DNA of 8,622 nt from Thermoproteota archaeon (lineage in GTDB: Archaea > Korarchaeota > Korarchaeia > B14-G2): the NCBI GenBank assembly GCA_003661385.1, contig QMWA01000063.1:1-8622 (forward strand). Direction: 5' to 3'. Each line of letters opens with the position of its first letter. Within the stretch, counting starts at the first letter, position 1. This document shows, in pieces, positions 1 to 7,016 of the stretch. A model generated the notes under the pieces. The model ran no database searches. It saw only the letters and a program-made list of their open reading frames with translations, and was not told the DNA's origin. The position numbers and the translations under genes are program-made.

Positions 1-30
1 AGCGCCCTAGCCAGCCGGCGGTGCCAGCGC

Positions 31-42
31 AACCTTTTTAAC
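31..42 (+). promoter_or_regulatory. leuS: TATA-box promoter of leuS
   Basis: The sequence AACCTTTTTAAC contains a T-rich archaeal TATA box with two upstream bases where a BRE would sit. By the usual spacing, transcription should start near position 62-64, just at the 5' edge of the Shine-Dalgarno sequence. The element matches the one before the HMG-CoA reductase gene (7706-7717) at 11 of 12 positions, which supports it as a true promoter element of this genome. The transcription start is inferred from spacing only. Confidence 0.6.
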
Positions 43-63
43 TGCAGTCTCAGCCACCAGCTA

Positions 64-70
64 GGTGATC
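64..70 (+). promoter_or_regulatory. Shine-Dalgarno sequence of leuS
   Basis: GGTGATC is complementary to the GATCACC stretch at the 3' end of archaeal 16S rRNA. It lies 10 bases before the GTG at 81. There is an in-frame TGA at 66-68 and no other start codon between it and 81, so this site and the stop together fix the GTG start. Confidence 0.65.
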
Positions 71-80
71 CATATTCTCC

Positions 81-2969
81 GTGGGAGCCAGCTGGCGTGA
101 GATCGAGGAGAAGTGGCAGCGCCGCTGGTCTGAAGCAAAGCTCTTTGAATCCGACCCAGATCCAAGCAAGCCGAAGTTCTTTGTCACAGTAGCTTACCCA
201 TACCCGAACAGCCCACAGCACATAGGCCACGCTAGGACATACTCCCTGACAGACGCCTACGCAAGGTACCTGAGGATGAAGGGGTATAACGTGCTGTTCC
301 CAATGGGCTTCCACTACACTGGAACCCCAATACTAGCTATGGCTAAGAGGATAGCTGCAGGAGACCCTGACATGATCAAGACCCTAACAGACCTCTATAA
401 GGTGCCAGAAGAGGACCTGAAGCAGCTGACCGAGCCAATAAGGATAGCCAGGTACTTCCATAGGGAGATAAAGCAGGGCATGAAGGAGATGGGCTTCTCA
501 ATAGACTGGAGGAGGGAGTTCACCACAATAGACCCAATGTACAAGAAGTTCATCCACTGGCAGTTCAGGAAGCTGAGCGAGAAGGGGTACCTGACTAGGG
601 GAAGCCACCCAGTAGGCTGGTGCCCTAGCTGCGGGAACCCTCTAGGCCAGCACGACACCCTAGGAGATGTCGAGCCTGAGATAGAGGAGTTCACCCTCAT
701 AAAGTTCAGGATAGATGGAAGGGTGCTCCCAACTGGGACCCTGAGGCCTGAGACAGTATACGGCGTGACCAACATATGGGTCAACCCTGAAGCAGACTAC
801 GTGGAGGCTGAGGTCGACGGCGAGACCTGGGTCGTCAGCAGGCAGGCAGCTGAGAAGCTAAAGCTCCTAGAGAAGGCAGTAGGCCGCGTGAGGCCGTTCG
901 ACATAAGGAGCATACTAGGCAGGAAGGCAGTCAACCCAGCAACAGGCCGAGAGATCCCAGTACTCCCAGCCCCATTCGTAGACCCAGAAAGCTGCACCGG
1001 AGTAGTGATGTCTGTGCCAGCTCACGCCCCATACGACTACGCTGCCCTACTCGACCTGAAGAAGAACCCAAGCTACGCTGAGAGGTATGGGGTCAGCAGG
1101 GAGGTAATAGAGGAGCTGGAGCCGATCCCCATAATCAAGCTCGAAGGCTACAGCGAGGTTCCAGCTAGGGATGCGGTGGAGAAGCTTGGCGTGAGGAGCC
1201 AGAGAGACGAGGACAAGCTGGAGGAGGCCACGAAGGAGGTCTATAGTGCAGAGTTCAGGAGGGGAGTCATGCTCGAGAACACACCCTACGCTGGGATGCC
1301 TGTGTCAGAGGCTAAGCAGAGGGTCAAGGAGGACCTGATAGCAGAGGGCAAAGCCGACACCATGTATGAGGTGATAAACAGCCCAGTCTACTGCAGGTGT
1401 GGAGCAAAGTGTGTGGTTAAGATATTCAGAGACCAGTGGTTCATAGACTACAGCAACCCAGAGTGGAAGCAGCTCGCCAGGGAGTGCCTCGGAGCCATGA
1501 GGATAGTCCCAGAGAAGCTCAGGCAGGAGTTCAAGGACGCAATAGAGTGGGTCAGGCAGAAGGCATGCGCCAGAAAGCAGGGGCTAGGCACCCCGCTACC
1601 ATGGGACCCAAGCTGGATCATAGAGAGCCTATCAGACTCAGTCATATACATGGCATACTACATCATAGCGAAGTACGTCAACAGCAAGCTGATAGACCCG
1701 GAGAAGGTGAAGGACAGCTTCTTCAGCTACGTGTTCCTAGGAGAAGGCGACCCAAACAAGGTCGCTGAGGAAAACGGGGTGCCCAAGGAGGTCTTAGAGG
1801 AGGTCAGGAGAGAGTTCCAGTACTACTACCCACTTGACAGCAGGCACTCTGGCAGAGACCTTGTGTGGAACCACCTGACCTACTTCATATTCAACCACGT
1901 AGCGATATTCCCGAGGGAGCTCTGGCCCAGGCAGATAGTGGTCAACGGGAGCGTCCTGAGGGAGGGGAAGGCCATGTCGAAGTCGCTGGGGAACATAATA
2001 CCGCTGAGGCAGGCCATACGGCAGTATGGGGCTGACACCATAAGAGCTACTGTCCTGAGCACAGCAGGCCTGCTAGCTGACGCAGAGTTCAACGAGAAGA
2101 TCGCTGCCTCAGTGTCCAAGGCGATCCAGGGGTGCTACAGCATGGCGCTGAAGCTAGTGGAGTTCTCAGAGGACAGGGAAGAGGACACCCTCGACAAGTG
2201 GATCCAGTCAGCTATGAGGGAGAGAGTAGAGCAGGCCACAGAGGCGATGGAGGAGGTTGAGCTAAGAAACGCCATACAGGTAGCCATGTACATGGTACCG
2301 AGGGACATAAGCAGGTACCTCAAGAGGAGGATGGGCAGCAGCCCAGCTAGGAGCACAGCCCTGAAGATAGCTAGGGTGTGGGCTAGGCTGCTCGCCCCCA
2401 TAGTGCCCCACATGGCAGAGGAGCTCTGGAGCAAGCTAGGTGGAGAAGGATTCGTCTCAGCAGCCAAGTGGCCTACCCCAGATGAGCTAGCTGAAGACAA
2501 GGAGGCTGAAGCAGGAGAGATGCTGGTAGACACTGTGCTGGAAGATGTGGAGAGCATAGTCAAGGCTACGAAGATCAAGCCAAGGATAGTCCACATATAC
2601 ACTGCACCAGAGTGGAAGTGGGAGGTATATAGGCTTGCAGCAGAGCAGGCGCTAGAGGGCAAGCTCGACCCAAGAGAGCTAACCAGGCAGGTCATGGCTA
2701 AGCCTGAGATGAGAGCTAGAGGCAAGGAGGCAGCTGACCTAGCTAAGAAGGCATGCGAGGACCTGAGAGCTGCCCCAAGAGAGCTAGTAGAAGCTCTTCT
2801 CAGCATGAGAAGCGAGCTGAGCTACCTTGAGTCAGCTAAGAGCTACCTGGAAGCTGAGCTTGACGCTGAGGTCAAGCTGTACATGGCAGATGACCCACAG
2901 AGATACGACCCAGCTGACAGAGCGAAGCGTGCTCTGCCAATGAAGCCTGCAATCTACCTGGAGGCATGA
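81..2969 (+). CDS. leuS: Leucyl-tRNA synthetase, archaeal/eukaryotic type
   Basis: This cytoplasmic enzyme charges tRNA-Leu with leucine using ATP and edits mischarged tRNA. The 962 residues match the usual archaeal length. Visible in order are the class I HIGH motif (47-50), a CPSCGNPLGQHD zinc-type knuckle (C181, C184), and the CP1 editing domain (about 205-420) with TLRPET (220-225) and SVPAHAPYDY (311-320; D319 fits the conserved editing aspartate). A second Cys cluster (C438, C440, C444) follows, then DQW (451-453), SGRDL (590-594) and the KMSKS loop. A helical anticodon-binding domain (about 690-830) and an archaeal C-terminal domain ending ALPMKPAIYLEA complete the protein. The signature loop reads AMSKS (631-635): its first lysine is replaced by alanine, while the second lysine, K634, is kept. 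The start is GTG, fixed by an upstream in-frame stop and a Shine-Dalgarno at 64-70. The stop overlaps the next gene by four bases. The first three arginines use CGT/CGC although AGG/AGA dominates later. Confidence 0.97.
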   Translation: MGASWREIEEKWQRRWSEAKLFESDPDPSKPKFFVTVAYPYPNSPQHIGHARTYSLTDAYARYLRMKGYNVLFPMGFHYTGTPILAMAKRIAAGDPDMIKTLTDLYKVPEEDLKQLTEPIRIARYFHREIKQGMKEMGFSIDWRREFTTIDPMYKKFIHWQFRKLSEKGYLTRGSHPVGWCPSCGNPLGQHDTLGDVEPEIEEFTLIKFRIDGRVLPTGTLRPETVYGVTNIWVNPEADYVEAEVDGETWVVSRQAAEKLKLLEKAVGRVRPFDIRSILGRKAVNPATGREIPVLPAPFVDPESCTGVVMSVPAHAPYDYAALLDLKKNPSYAERYGVSREVIEELEPIPIIKLEGYSEVPARDAVEKLGVRSQRDEDKLEEATKEVYSAEFRRGVMLENTPYAGMPVSEAKQRVKEDLIAEGKADTMYEVINSPVYCRCGAKCVVKIFRDQWFIDYSNPEWKQLARECLGAMRIVPEKLRQEFKDAIEWVRQKACARKQGLGTPLPWDPSWIIESLSDSVIYMAYYIIAKYVNSKLIDPEKVKDSFFSYVFLGEGDPNKVAEENGVPKEVLEEVRREFQYYYPLDSRHSGRDLVWNHLTYFIFNHVAIFPRELWPRQIVVNGSVLREGKAMSKSLGNIIPLRQAIRQYGADTIRATVLSTAGLLADAEFNEKIAASVSKAIQGCYSMALKLVEFSEDREEDTLDKWIQSAMRERVEQATEAMEEVELRNAIQVAMYMVPRDISRYLKRRMGSSPARSTALKIARVWARLLAPIVPHMAEELWSKLGGEGFVSAAKWPTPDELAEDKEAEAGEMLVDTVLEDVESIVKATKIKPRIVHIYTAPEWKWEVYRLAAEQALEGKLDPRELTRQVMAKPEMRARGKEAADLAKKACEDLRAAPRELVEALLSMRSELSYLESAKSYLEAELDAEVKLYMADDPQRYDPADRAKRALPMKPAIYLEA
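2960..2964 (+). promoter_or_regulatory. Shine-Dalgarno-like site at the leuS / downstream gene junction
   Basis: GGAGG lies inside the last leuS codons. It is only 1 base from the ATG at 2966 but 7 bases from an in-frame TTG at 2972. The spacing therefore favours TTG as the true start, whereas the ATGA overlap favours the ATG by coupled reinitiation. The two choices differ by two residues. Confidence 0.4.
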
Positions 2970-3439
2970 GGTTGGAGAAGCTCCTAAAAGCCTACGCTAA
3001 GTGCCTAGTAACGCTAGATGGCCTCTGGTTCCTAGCTGCTGAGAGGAAGCTTGGACTAGAGGAGGCAGCAAGCTTAGATGCTGAAGTCTGGAGGGAGTAC
3101 GCGTGCAGGGAGCTCAGAAGAGTAGCTGAAGCCATCGGAGCTGAGGTCAAGGGCATCGCTGACCTAGCCACGGTAGCCCCCTACCTGCCATGGCTTATGC
3201 TGAACGACTACGTCATAGAGGTCAGCGGCAGCGCTCTGAGGCTTAAGGTGACCTACTGCAGGCCTCAGGAGGCGAGGATACGCAGAGTCATCAGGCGGTT
3301 CCCATGCAGGCGTGTTGGGGAGGAGTACTTCAGAGGCCTGGTGGAGTGCCTTGAGAGGCCTGCTAGGGTCAGGTGCCTAGGCTGCCCTCCTGACAGGCCT
3401 GCTGGAGCATGGTGCATCTGGGAGATTTCGGAGGAGTAG
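2966..3439 (+). CDS. Small Cys-rich protein, DUF6125-like, coupled to leuS
   Basis: This is a 157-residue soluble protein with no signal peptide or membrane segment. The N-terminal pattern LDGLWFLAAERKLG (17-30), then LDAEVWREY (37-45), and the C-terminal C137-x2-C140-PPD followed by a W-C-x-W motif (149-152, with C150), resemble what I recall of DUF6125 proteins, some of which are named after L-2-amino-thiazoline-4-carboxylate hydrolase. This assignment is from memory of the family pattern. Eight cysteines (13, 47, 98, 114, 128, 137, 140, 150) include a C-terminal group (128, 137, 140, 150) that could bind metal or act in redox chemistry. The ATG overlaps the leuS TGA as ATGA, so the two are probably translated in a coupled way. 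TTG at 2972 is an alternative start with better ribosome-site spacing. The function is unknown, and linkage to leuS may only reflect shared expression. Confidence 0.8.
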   Translation: MRLEKLLKAYAKCLVTLDGLWFLAAERKLGLEEAASLDAEVWREYACRELRRVAEAIGAEVKGIADLATVAPYLPWLMLNDYVIEVSGSALRLKVTYCRPQEARIRRVIRRFPCRRVGEEYFRGLVECLERPARVRCLGCPPDRPAGAWCIWEISEE

Positions 3440-3491
3440 ACTGATATAGGCCCTGAGTTGGCTTCCTCTGGCGCTGCAGCGGGCTTCTCTG

Positions 3492-3504
3492 CCTTTCTCT
3501 TTTA
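3492..3504 (+). terminator. T-rich tract, possible termination of the leuS transcript
   Basis: About 53 bases after the end of the second gene, a pyrimidine-rich stretch (CCTTTCTCTTTTA) lies before the next promoter. Archaeal RNA polymerase commonly terminates at T-rich tracts without a hairpin. The tract is short and broken by C residues, and it runs into the tandem repeat, so the call is tentative. Confidence 0.35.
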
Positions 3505-3519
3505 TCCGATTTTATCCGA
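3500..3519 (+). repeat. Perfect 10-bp tandem repeat upstream of the cassette promoter
   Basis: TTTTATCCGA occurs twice in direct succession (3500-3509 and 3510-3519) with no mismatch, immediately upstream of the TATA element. A 10-bp period places both copies on the same face of the helix, as expected for paired protein binding sites. It could be an operator or activator site for the regulator encoded just downstream, or a duplicated BRE. Neither the leuS nor the HMG-CoA reductase promoter region contains this sequence. Confidence 0.7.
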
Positions 3520-3532
3520 AAAAATTAAAAAC
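3516..3532 (+). promoter_or_regulatory. BRE/TATA promoter of the regulator-ABC cassette
   Basis: A purine-rich CCGAAAAAA (BRE-like) is followed by TTAAAAAC as TATA box, centred near 3528. Normal spacing puts the transcription start near 3551-3555, giving a leader of about 10-14 bases before the ATG at 3565. No strong Shine-Dalgarno is visible in that leader, only AGG touching the start codon. The tail of the tandem repeat overlaps the BRE. Confidence 0.55.
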
Positions 3533-3564
3533 ACAGTTGATACTATAATTACCAGTGGTACAGG

Positions 3565-4098
3565 ATGATCAACAGAGAGACCCTAAAGCTGGTCAAGCCG
3601 ATACTAGACGCATACGGGGAGGCATTCAAGGGATGGGGGCTGACATACCAGGCTGGAGTCATATACGGGATACTCCTGCTCTCAGGCGAGCCCCTTGAGG
3701 CAAGGGAGCTGAGCAGGCTAGCAGGCTGCTCGCTGTCAACAGCCTGGAGCTCACTCACAGTCCTAGAGAGAATAGGCCTAGTGAGGAGGCTGAGAAGCGA
3801 GAGCTCAGGCAAAGTGGGGAGGAAGAGCTTCAAGTTCAGGGTAAACAAGCCTGTGGTGGATGTCCTCAAGAACATATTCAGGCTCATCCTCCTCAGGAAC
3901 ATAGAGAGGATGCTGGCTGCCATAAGCCAGGTTGAAGCAGCCATTTCAGGTGAGGACAAGCCTCAGCTTGCATCCACGATAAAGGAGATCAAGCTGCTCT
4001 ACTCCTCAGCTAGGAGGGTAGTCAAGGCATTCATCGACTCACCTAGCCTCCTGGAGTTCGAGAAGGTGATCGAGAGGGGGATGAGAGATGAGAGCTAG
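3565..4098 (+). CDS. GbsR/MarR-type winged-helix transcriptional regulator
   Basis: This 177-residue DNA-binding protein probably regulates its own cassette. A winged helix-turn-helix spans about residues 26-95. GLTYQAGVIYGILLLSGEPL (25-44) matches the GbsR/MarR pattern of a first helix followed by a Leu/Ser-Gly-Glu-Pro-Leu turn. SLSTAWSSLTVLERIGLV (56-73) contains the recognition helix, and a basic Gly-containing hairpin (about 74-93) forms the wing. The C-terminal half (96-177) is helical and probably dimerises. No ligand-binding domain is recognisable, so the effector is unknown. The ATG at 3565 is the only start after the in-frame TGA at 3538. The gene opens the four-gene unit and overlaps the next gene by 11 bases. 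A TrmB-type or other wHTH assignment is possible, but the GbsR pattern fits best. Confidence 0.85.
   Translation: MINRETLKLVKPILDAYGEAFKGWGLTYQAGVIYGILLLSGEPLEARELSRLAGCSLSTAWSSLTVLERIGLVRRLRSESSGKVGRKSFKFRVNKPVVDVLKNIFRLILLRNIERMLAAISQVEAAISGEDKPQLASTIKEIKLLYSSARRVVKAFIDSPSLLEFEKVIERGMRDES
4065..4080 (+). promoter_or_regulatory. Ribosome binding region for the repeat-protein gene
   Basis: GGTGATC (4065-4071), the same Shine-Dalgarno type as before leuS, lies 16 bases before the ATG at 4088. A purine tract, GAGAGGGGG (4072-4080), ends 7 bases before it. An in-frame TGA at 4082-4084 excludes any earlier start. Which of the two sites is used cannot be decided; both lie inside the regulator coding sequence. 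Confidence 0.4.
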
Positions 4099-5878
4099 CG
4101 CCAGCATAGAGCTGAAGGCCAGCATACTGCTCTTAGCTGCTGTAGCTGTGATGCTGCCGCTGGCATGCTCAGCTCAGCTCCCTAACCTGGCTCTGAAAGC
4201 CTATGTAGCTAACGGCGGGGCACCAGTCTACCCAGGCATGGAGGGAGTTATGCTACTGGTTGTGCTGCAGAACGTGGGCTCAGAGCACCTGACAAACGTG
4301 GTTGGGAAGCTTGACCTCTCAGGCACACCATTCACCACCCCAATGGGCAAGGTCGGGTACTCAGCCTTCGGTGGAGTAGTCCAGCCTGGTAGGCTTGTAA
4401 ACCTCTTCTACAACCTCAGCGTGAGCAGCGACGCTAGGCCTGGGAGCTACACTGCCACGCTTTCAGTAAGCTACCAGACAACTTCAGGCAGGCCTGTGGC
4501 AGAGGAGTTCACCCTGGAGCTAAAAGTGGGCATAGAGGCAGGCAGGCTTGTAGTCTCGATAACTCAGGCTAGTGTGAGGCCAGGTGAGGAAGGCACCATG
4601 CTTGTGAAGCTGACCAACCCAGGCGACAAGCCGATATACTCCATAAGCGTCTCAGCTTCCCCACTCACCTCCTTCAGGAGGGAGGAGCTCCCCCTGGTTG
4701 AGAAGCCCGTGTACGTGCCGTCTCCATCCCCCATAGCGCTGAAAGGTCATGTAAGCTACTTCATCAGGGAGCTCCCTGCAGGTGCTTCAGCCACCCTGGT
4801 ATTCAGGTTCGTGGTCTCGCTAGACGCCAAGGAGGGAACCTACCCCCTGTACGTGACGGTAAGCTATACATCGAGCAGCGAGGTCGCTGAGAGCTATGTA
4901 GCTGGGATCACTGTCCTGAAGCCCATCAAGCAGCCTGAGGAGCAGGAGCCGCAGAAGCCGATCCTCAGCGTGTCCTCAGTGGACGTGAGGCCTGAGCCTG
5001 TGAGGCCTGGAGGAGAGTTCGAGCTCGAGGTATCGCTCGAGAACCTAGGCGAGGCCCCAGCCTTGGAGGTCAAGCTCGAGTACGCTGAGGAAACCGAGCA
5101 GCAGACTGAGGTGGACATAACGTCACTGCTCACTGGAGCTCAGCCCCAGACACCTCAGCAGCCTCAGAGGGCTTTCCTGCCATCAGGCCCTCCGGCTGTG
5201 ATCCTCAAGGAAGTGCAGCCAGGGGAGTCTGTCCTGCTTGTGATGAAGCTCATAGCAGACCTAGCCCTGGAGGAGGGAGTCTACCCAGTTCAGCTGAAGC
5301 TAGAGTACAAGGACCCCCTAGGCAACACATATGAGTCTCCAATCACAATCGGAGTCAGAGTAGTCAAGGAGCCCTCTCTGAAGATATACGCTGTCAGCTT
5401 GAGCAGGCTCTCAGAGAGCAGAGCAGAGCTCACTGGCACAGTAGCCAACGTGGGCCAAGGCAAAGCTCAAGGCGTAGCACTCGATGTCTACTGCAACGGG
5501 AGGGTGTACACGTACTACATAGGGGAGCTTGAAGCAGGTGAATCAGAGGACTTCCTGCTCACAGTCGAGGTCCCGAGCGCAAGCGAGGTGGAAGTTGAGA
5601 TAAAGATGCTCTACACCGACACACAGGGGAGGGAGATCCAGAGCACATACCACAAGAGCTTAGCTGTCCCCCCGGCTGAAGCTGAGGCTAAGAGCAAGGG
5701 CAGCAGCATGAAGCTGCTTTACCTCACAGCAATAGCTGTAGCAGCAGCCATGGTGCTGCTCCTCATCAGGGGGAGGAAGGTCAGCAGGAGGATAACACCG
5801 CACTATGAGCCAGCTGAACCTGAGGCACTAGCTGCCTTGGGTGGTGGGGGTGCTAGAGCTGCTAGCGATACCGATTAG
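4088..5878 (+). CDS. Secreted, C-terminally anchored protein with four NEW3/CARDB-like repeats (COG1361 type)
   Basis: This 596-residue cell-surface protein has an N-terminal Sec signal peptide (hydrophobic core about 11-26, likely cleavage after S28 or A29). Four Ig-like beta domains follow at about 31-147, 152-277, 291-427 and 430-527. Each opens with a V-x-L-x-N-x-G type strand, clearest as PGMEGVMLLVVLQNVG, PGEEGTMLVKLTNPG and PGGEFELEVSLENLG. Each closes with a Tyr-rich strand such as GTYPLYVTVSY or GVYPVQLKLEY. A Pro/Glu/Gln linker (278-290) and a Gln/Pro insert (351-360) break the series. One transmembrane helix (about 542-560) and a basic cytoplasmic tail (561-596) end the protein. 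The pattern fits archaeal COG1361/S-layer-like proteins found beside MacB-type transporters. I infer an extracellular partner or cargo-capturing protein for the ABC transporter. The gene overlaps the regulator by 11 bases and the permease by 38. A C27 is present, but the preceding residues are a poor lipobox. Confidence 0.88.
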   Translation: MRASASIELKASILLLAAVAVMLPLACSAQLPNLALKAYVANGGAPVYPGMEGVMLLVVLQNVGSEHLTNVVGKLDLSGTPFTTPMGKVGYSAFGGVVQPGRLVNLFYNLSVSSDARPGSYTATLSVSYQTTSGRPVAEEFTLELKVGIEAGRLVVSITQASVRPGEEGTMLVKLTNPGDKPIYSISVSASPLTSFRREELPLVEKPVYVPSPSPIALKGHVSYFIRELPAGASATLVFRFVVSLDAKEGTYPLYVTVSYTSSSEVAESYVAGITVLKPIKQPEEQEPQKPILSVSSVDVRPEPVRPGGEFELEVSLENLGEAPALEVKLEYAEETEQQTEVDITSLLTGAQPQTPQQPQRAFLPSGPPAVILKEVQPGESVLLVMKLIADLALEEGVYPVQLKLEYKDPLGNTYESPITIGVRVVKEPSLKIYAVSLSRLSESRAELTGTVANVGQGKAQGVALDVYCNGRVYTYYIGELEAGESEDFLLTVEVPSASEVEVEIKMLYTDTQGREIQSTYHKSLAVPPAEAEAKSKGSSMKLLYLTAIAVAAAMVLLLIRGRKVSRRITPHYEPAEPEALAALGGGGARAASDTD

Positions 5879-7016
5879 GGAGATAGAGCACAGGAAAGCC
5901 CGCAGCTTCCTCACGATGCTCGGTGTAGCCATAGGTGTAGCTACAATAGTCCTCCTCCTGTCTGTAGGCCACAGCCTCAGGGAGACGATACAGAATGAGC
6001 TCAACGAGCTCGTTGGAGCAGGCTTCTTCATCCTCCCTGAAGGAGAGACCCTGATGTCAGCTTCAGGAGGCATACTAGACACGAAGATAATCAGCAAGGT
6101 GAAGAGCATAAGGGAAGTAGACGACGCAATACCCCTCCTCTACGAGAATGGGATAATCAAGGAGCTAGGCACGTTCCCAGTGCTCCTCGTCGGCGTACCA
6201 GTTGAGGGAGCCAGCTCCTTCGGGTATGTGAGGGTGAGTGAAGGGAGGGACTGGACTCCAGCTGATGAGGGCAGGCCAGTATGCGGCTTAGGTAGCTCTA
6301 TAGCAGACCAGCTTGGAGCCAAGGCGGGAGACACCATAGTAGTGAGCGGGATCAAGGAGGGCGTGACCATGAGGCTGAAGGTTGTAGCCATACTGGAGCC
6401 AACAGGCTTCTTTGAGCAGGACCAGGCAATATACGTCCCCCTCAAGACCCTACAGGAGGCATTCCATGAGAGGGGGAAGGCCACCATCATACTAGTGCAG
6501 GTCAAGGACCCATCTAAAGCTGACATAGCAGTCAGGAAGCTCAAGAAGGCGCTGAGAGGCTGCAGGGTCCTGGAGAAGGAGAGCATCCTCGAGAACGCTG
6601 AGACCATAATGGAGACTGTAGAGGCAGTGCTGCTGGCGCTAGGCAGCATCTCCCTGTTCGTAGGGGGGATAGGTGTGATGAACACGATAATGACCAGCGT
6701 TCTCGAGAGGACAAGGGAGATAGGGATGCTCAAGGCAATAGGGGCGACAACAAGGCAGGTCATGCTCATATTCCTGGCTGAAAGCCTCCTTCTAGGCGTG
6801 CTCGGCGGGCTAGCTGGCTCAGCTCTCTCCCTAGCGATGGTCACAGTGGGGAACAGGCTGCTCTTCAAGATAGGCCTCACATTCAAGATAAGGATAGTGC
6901 CCTACGCCCTGGCGCTAGGCTTCGCGTCGTCCATCGCGATATCAGCTGCAGCAGGCATATACCCATCGTGGAGGGCATCTCAGCTCTCACCCATAGAGGC
7001 TATGAGATATGGCTAG
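5841..7016 (+). CDS. ABC transporter permease, MacB/FtsX family
   Basis: This 391-residue membrane subunit has the MacB topology. A first transmembrane helix (about 24-46) is followed by a large extracellular MacB_PCD-type domain (about 48-258) and three C-terminal helices (about 262-284, 306-337, 352-374) forming the FtsX domain. ERTREIGMLKAIGAT (289-303) is the conserved cytoplasmic coupling segment that contacts the ATPase, and the protein ends with the family hallmark PSWRASQLSPIEAMRYG. MacB-family proteins are usually mechanotransmission exporters or act on surface lipids and peptides; the cargo here is not evident. Only one permease gene is present, so a homodimer is expected. The start is uncertain: GTG at 5841, 5844 and 5850 all follow the in-frame TAG at 5829, and the G-rich GGTGGTG (5840-5846) could be the ribosome site for 5850. 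The overlap with the upstream gene is 38 bases from 5841 or 29 from 5850, and with the ATPase gene 8 bases. Confidence 0.93.
   Translation: MVGVLELLAIPIREIEHRKARSFLTMLGVAIGVATIVLLLSVGHSLRETIQNELNELVGAGFFILPEGETLMSASGGILDTKIISKVKSIREVDDAIPLLYENGIIKELGTFPVLLVGVPVEGASSFGYVRVSEGRDWTPADEGRPVCGLGSSIADQLGAKAGDTIVVSGIKEGVTMRLKVVAILEPTGFFEQDQAIYVPLKTLQEAFHERGKATIILVQVKDPSKADIAVRKLKKALRGCRVLEKESILENAETIMETVEAVLLALGSISLFVGGIGVMNTIMTSVLERTREIGMLKAIGATTRQVMLIFLAESLLLGVLGGLAGSALSLAMVTVGNRLLFKIGLTFKIRIVPYALALGFASSIAISAAAGIYPSWRASQLSPIEAMRYG

Noticed and set aside
1-41. Possible tail of an upstream plus-strand gene ending at TAA 39-41
   Set aside because: Only about 12 codons are visible, with no recognisable sequence, and the stop lies in the leuS TATA box; it cannot be supported.
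1436-1768. Plus-strand alternative frame inside leuS (110 residues)
   Set aside because: Arg/Gln/Pro-rich product with no family resemblance, lying fully within the catalytic region of LeuRS.
2135-2806. Long minus-strand open frame opposite the leuS 3' part (223 residues)
   Set aside because: The translation is a Ser/Ala/Leu-rich shadow with no recognisable domain, opposite a well-conserved gene.
3472-3481. Palindrome CGCTGCAGCG after the second gene
   Set aside because: A perfect 10-bp palindrome has no loop, so it makes a poor hairpin, and it is not followed directly by a T tract; probably chance.
4157-4171. Possible lipobox (P-L-A-C) in the repeat-protein signal peptide
   Set aside because: The residue three before the Cys is Pro rather than Leu, and the protein already has a C-terminal membrane anchor.
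6140-6886. Long minus-strand open frame opposite the permease (248 residues)
   Set aside because: Low-complexity Ser/Thr-rich shadow of the permease codons; no ribosome site or promoter supports it.
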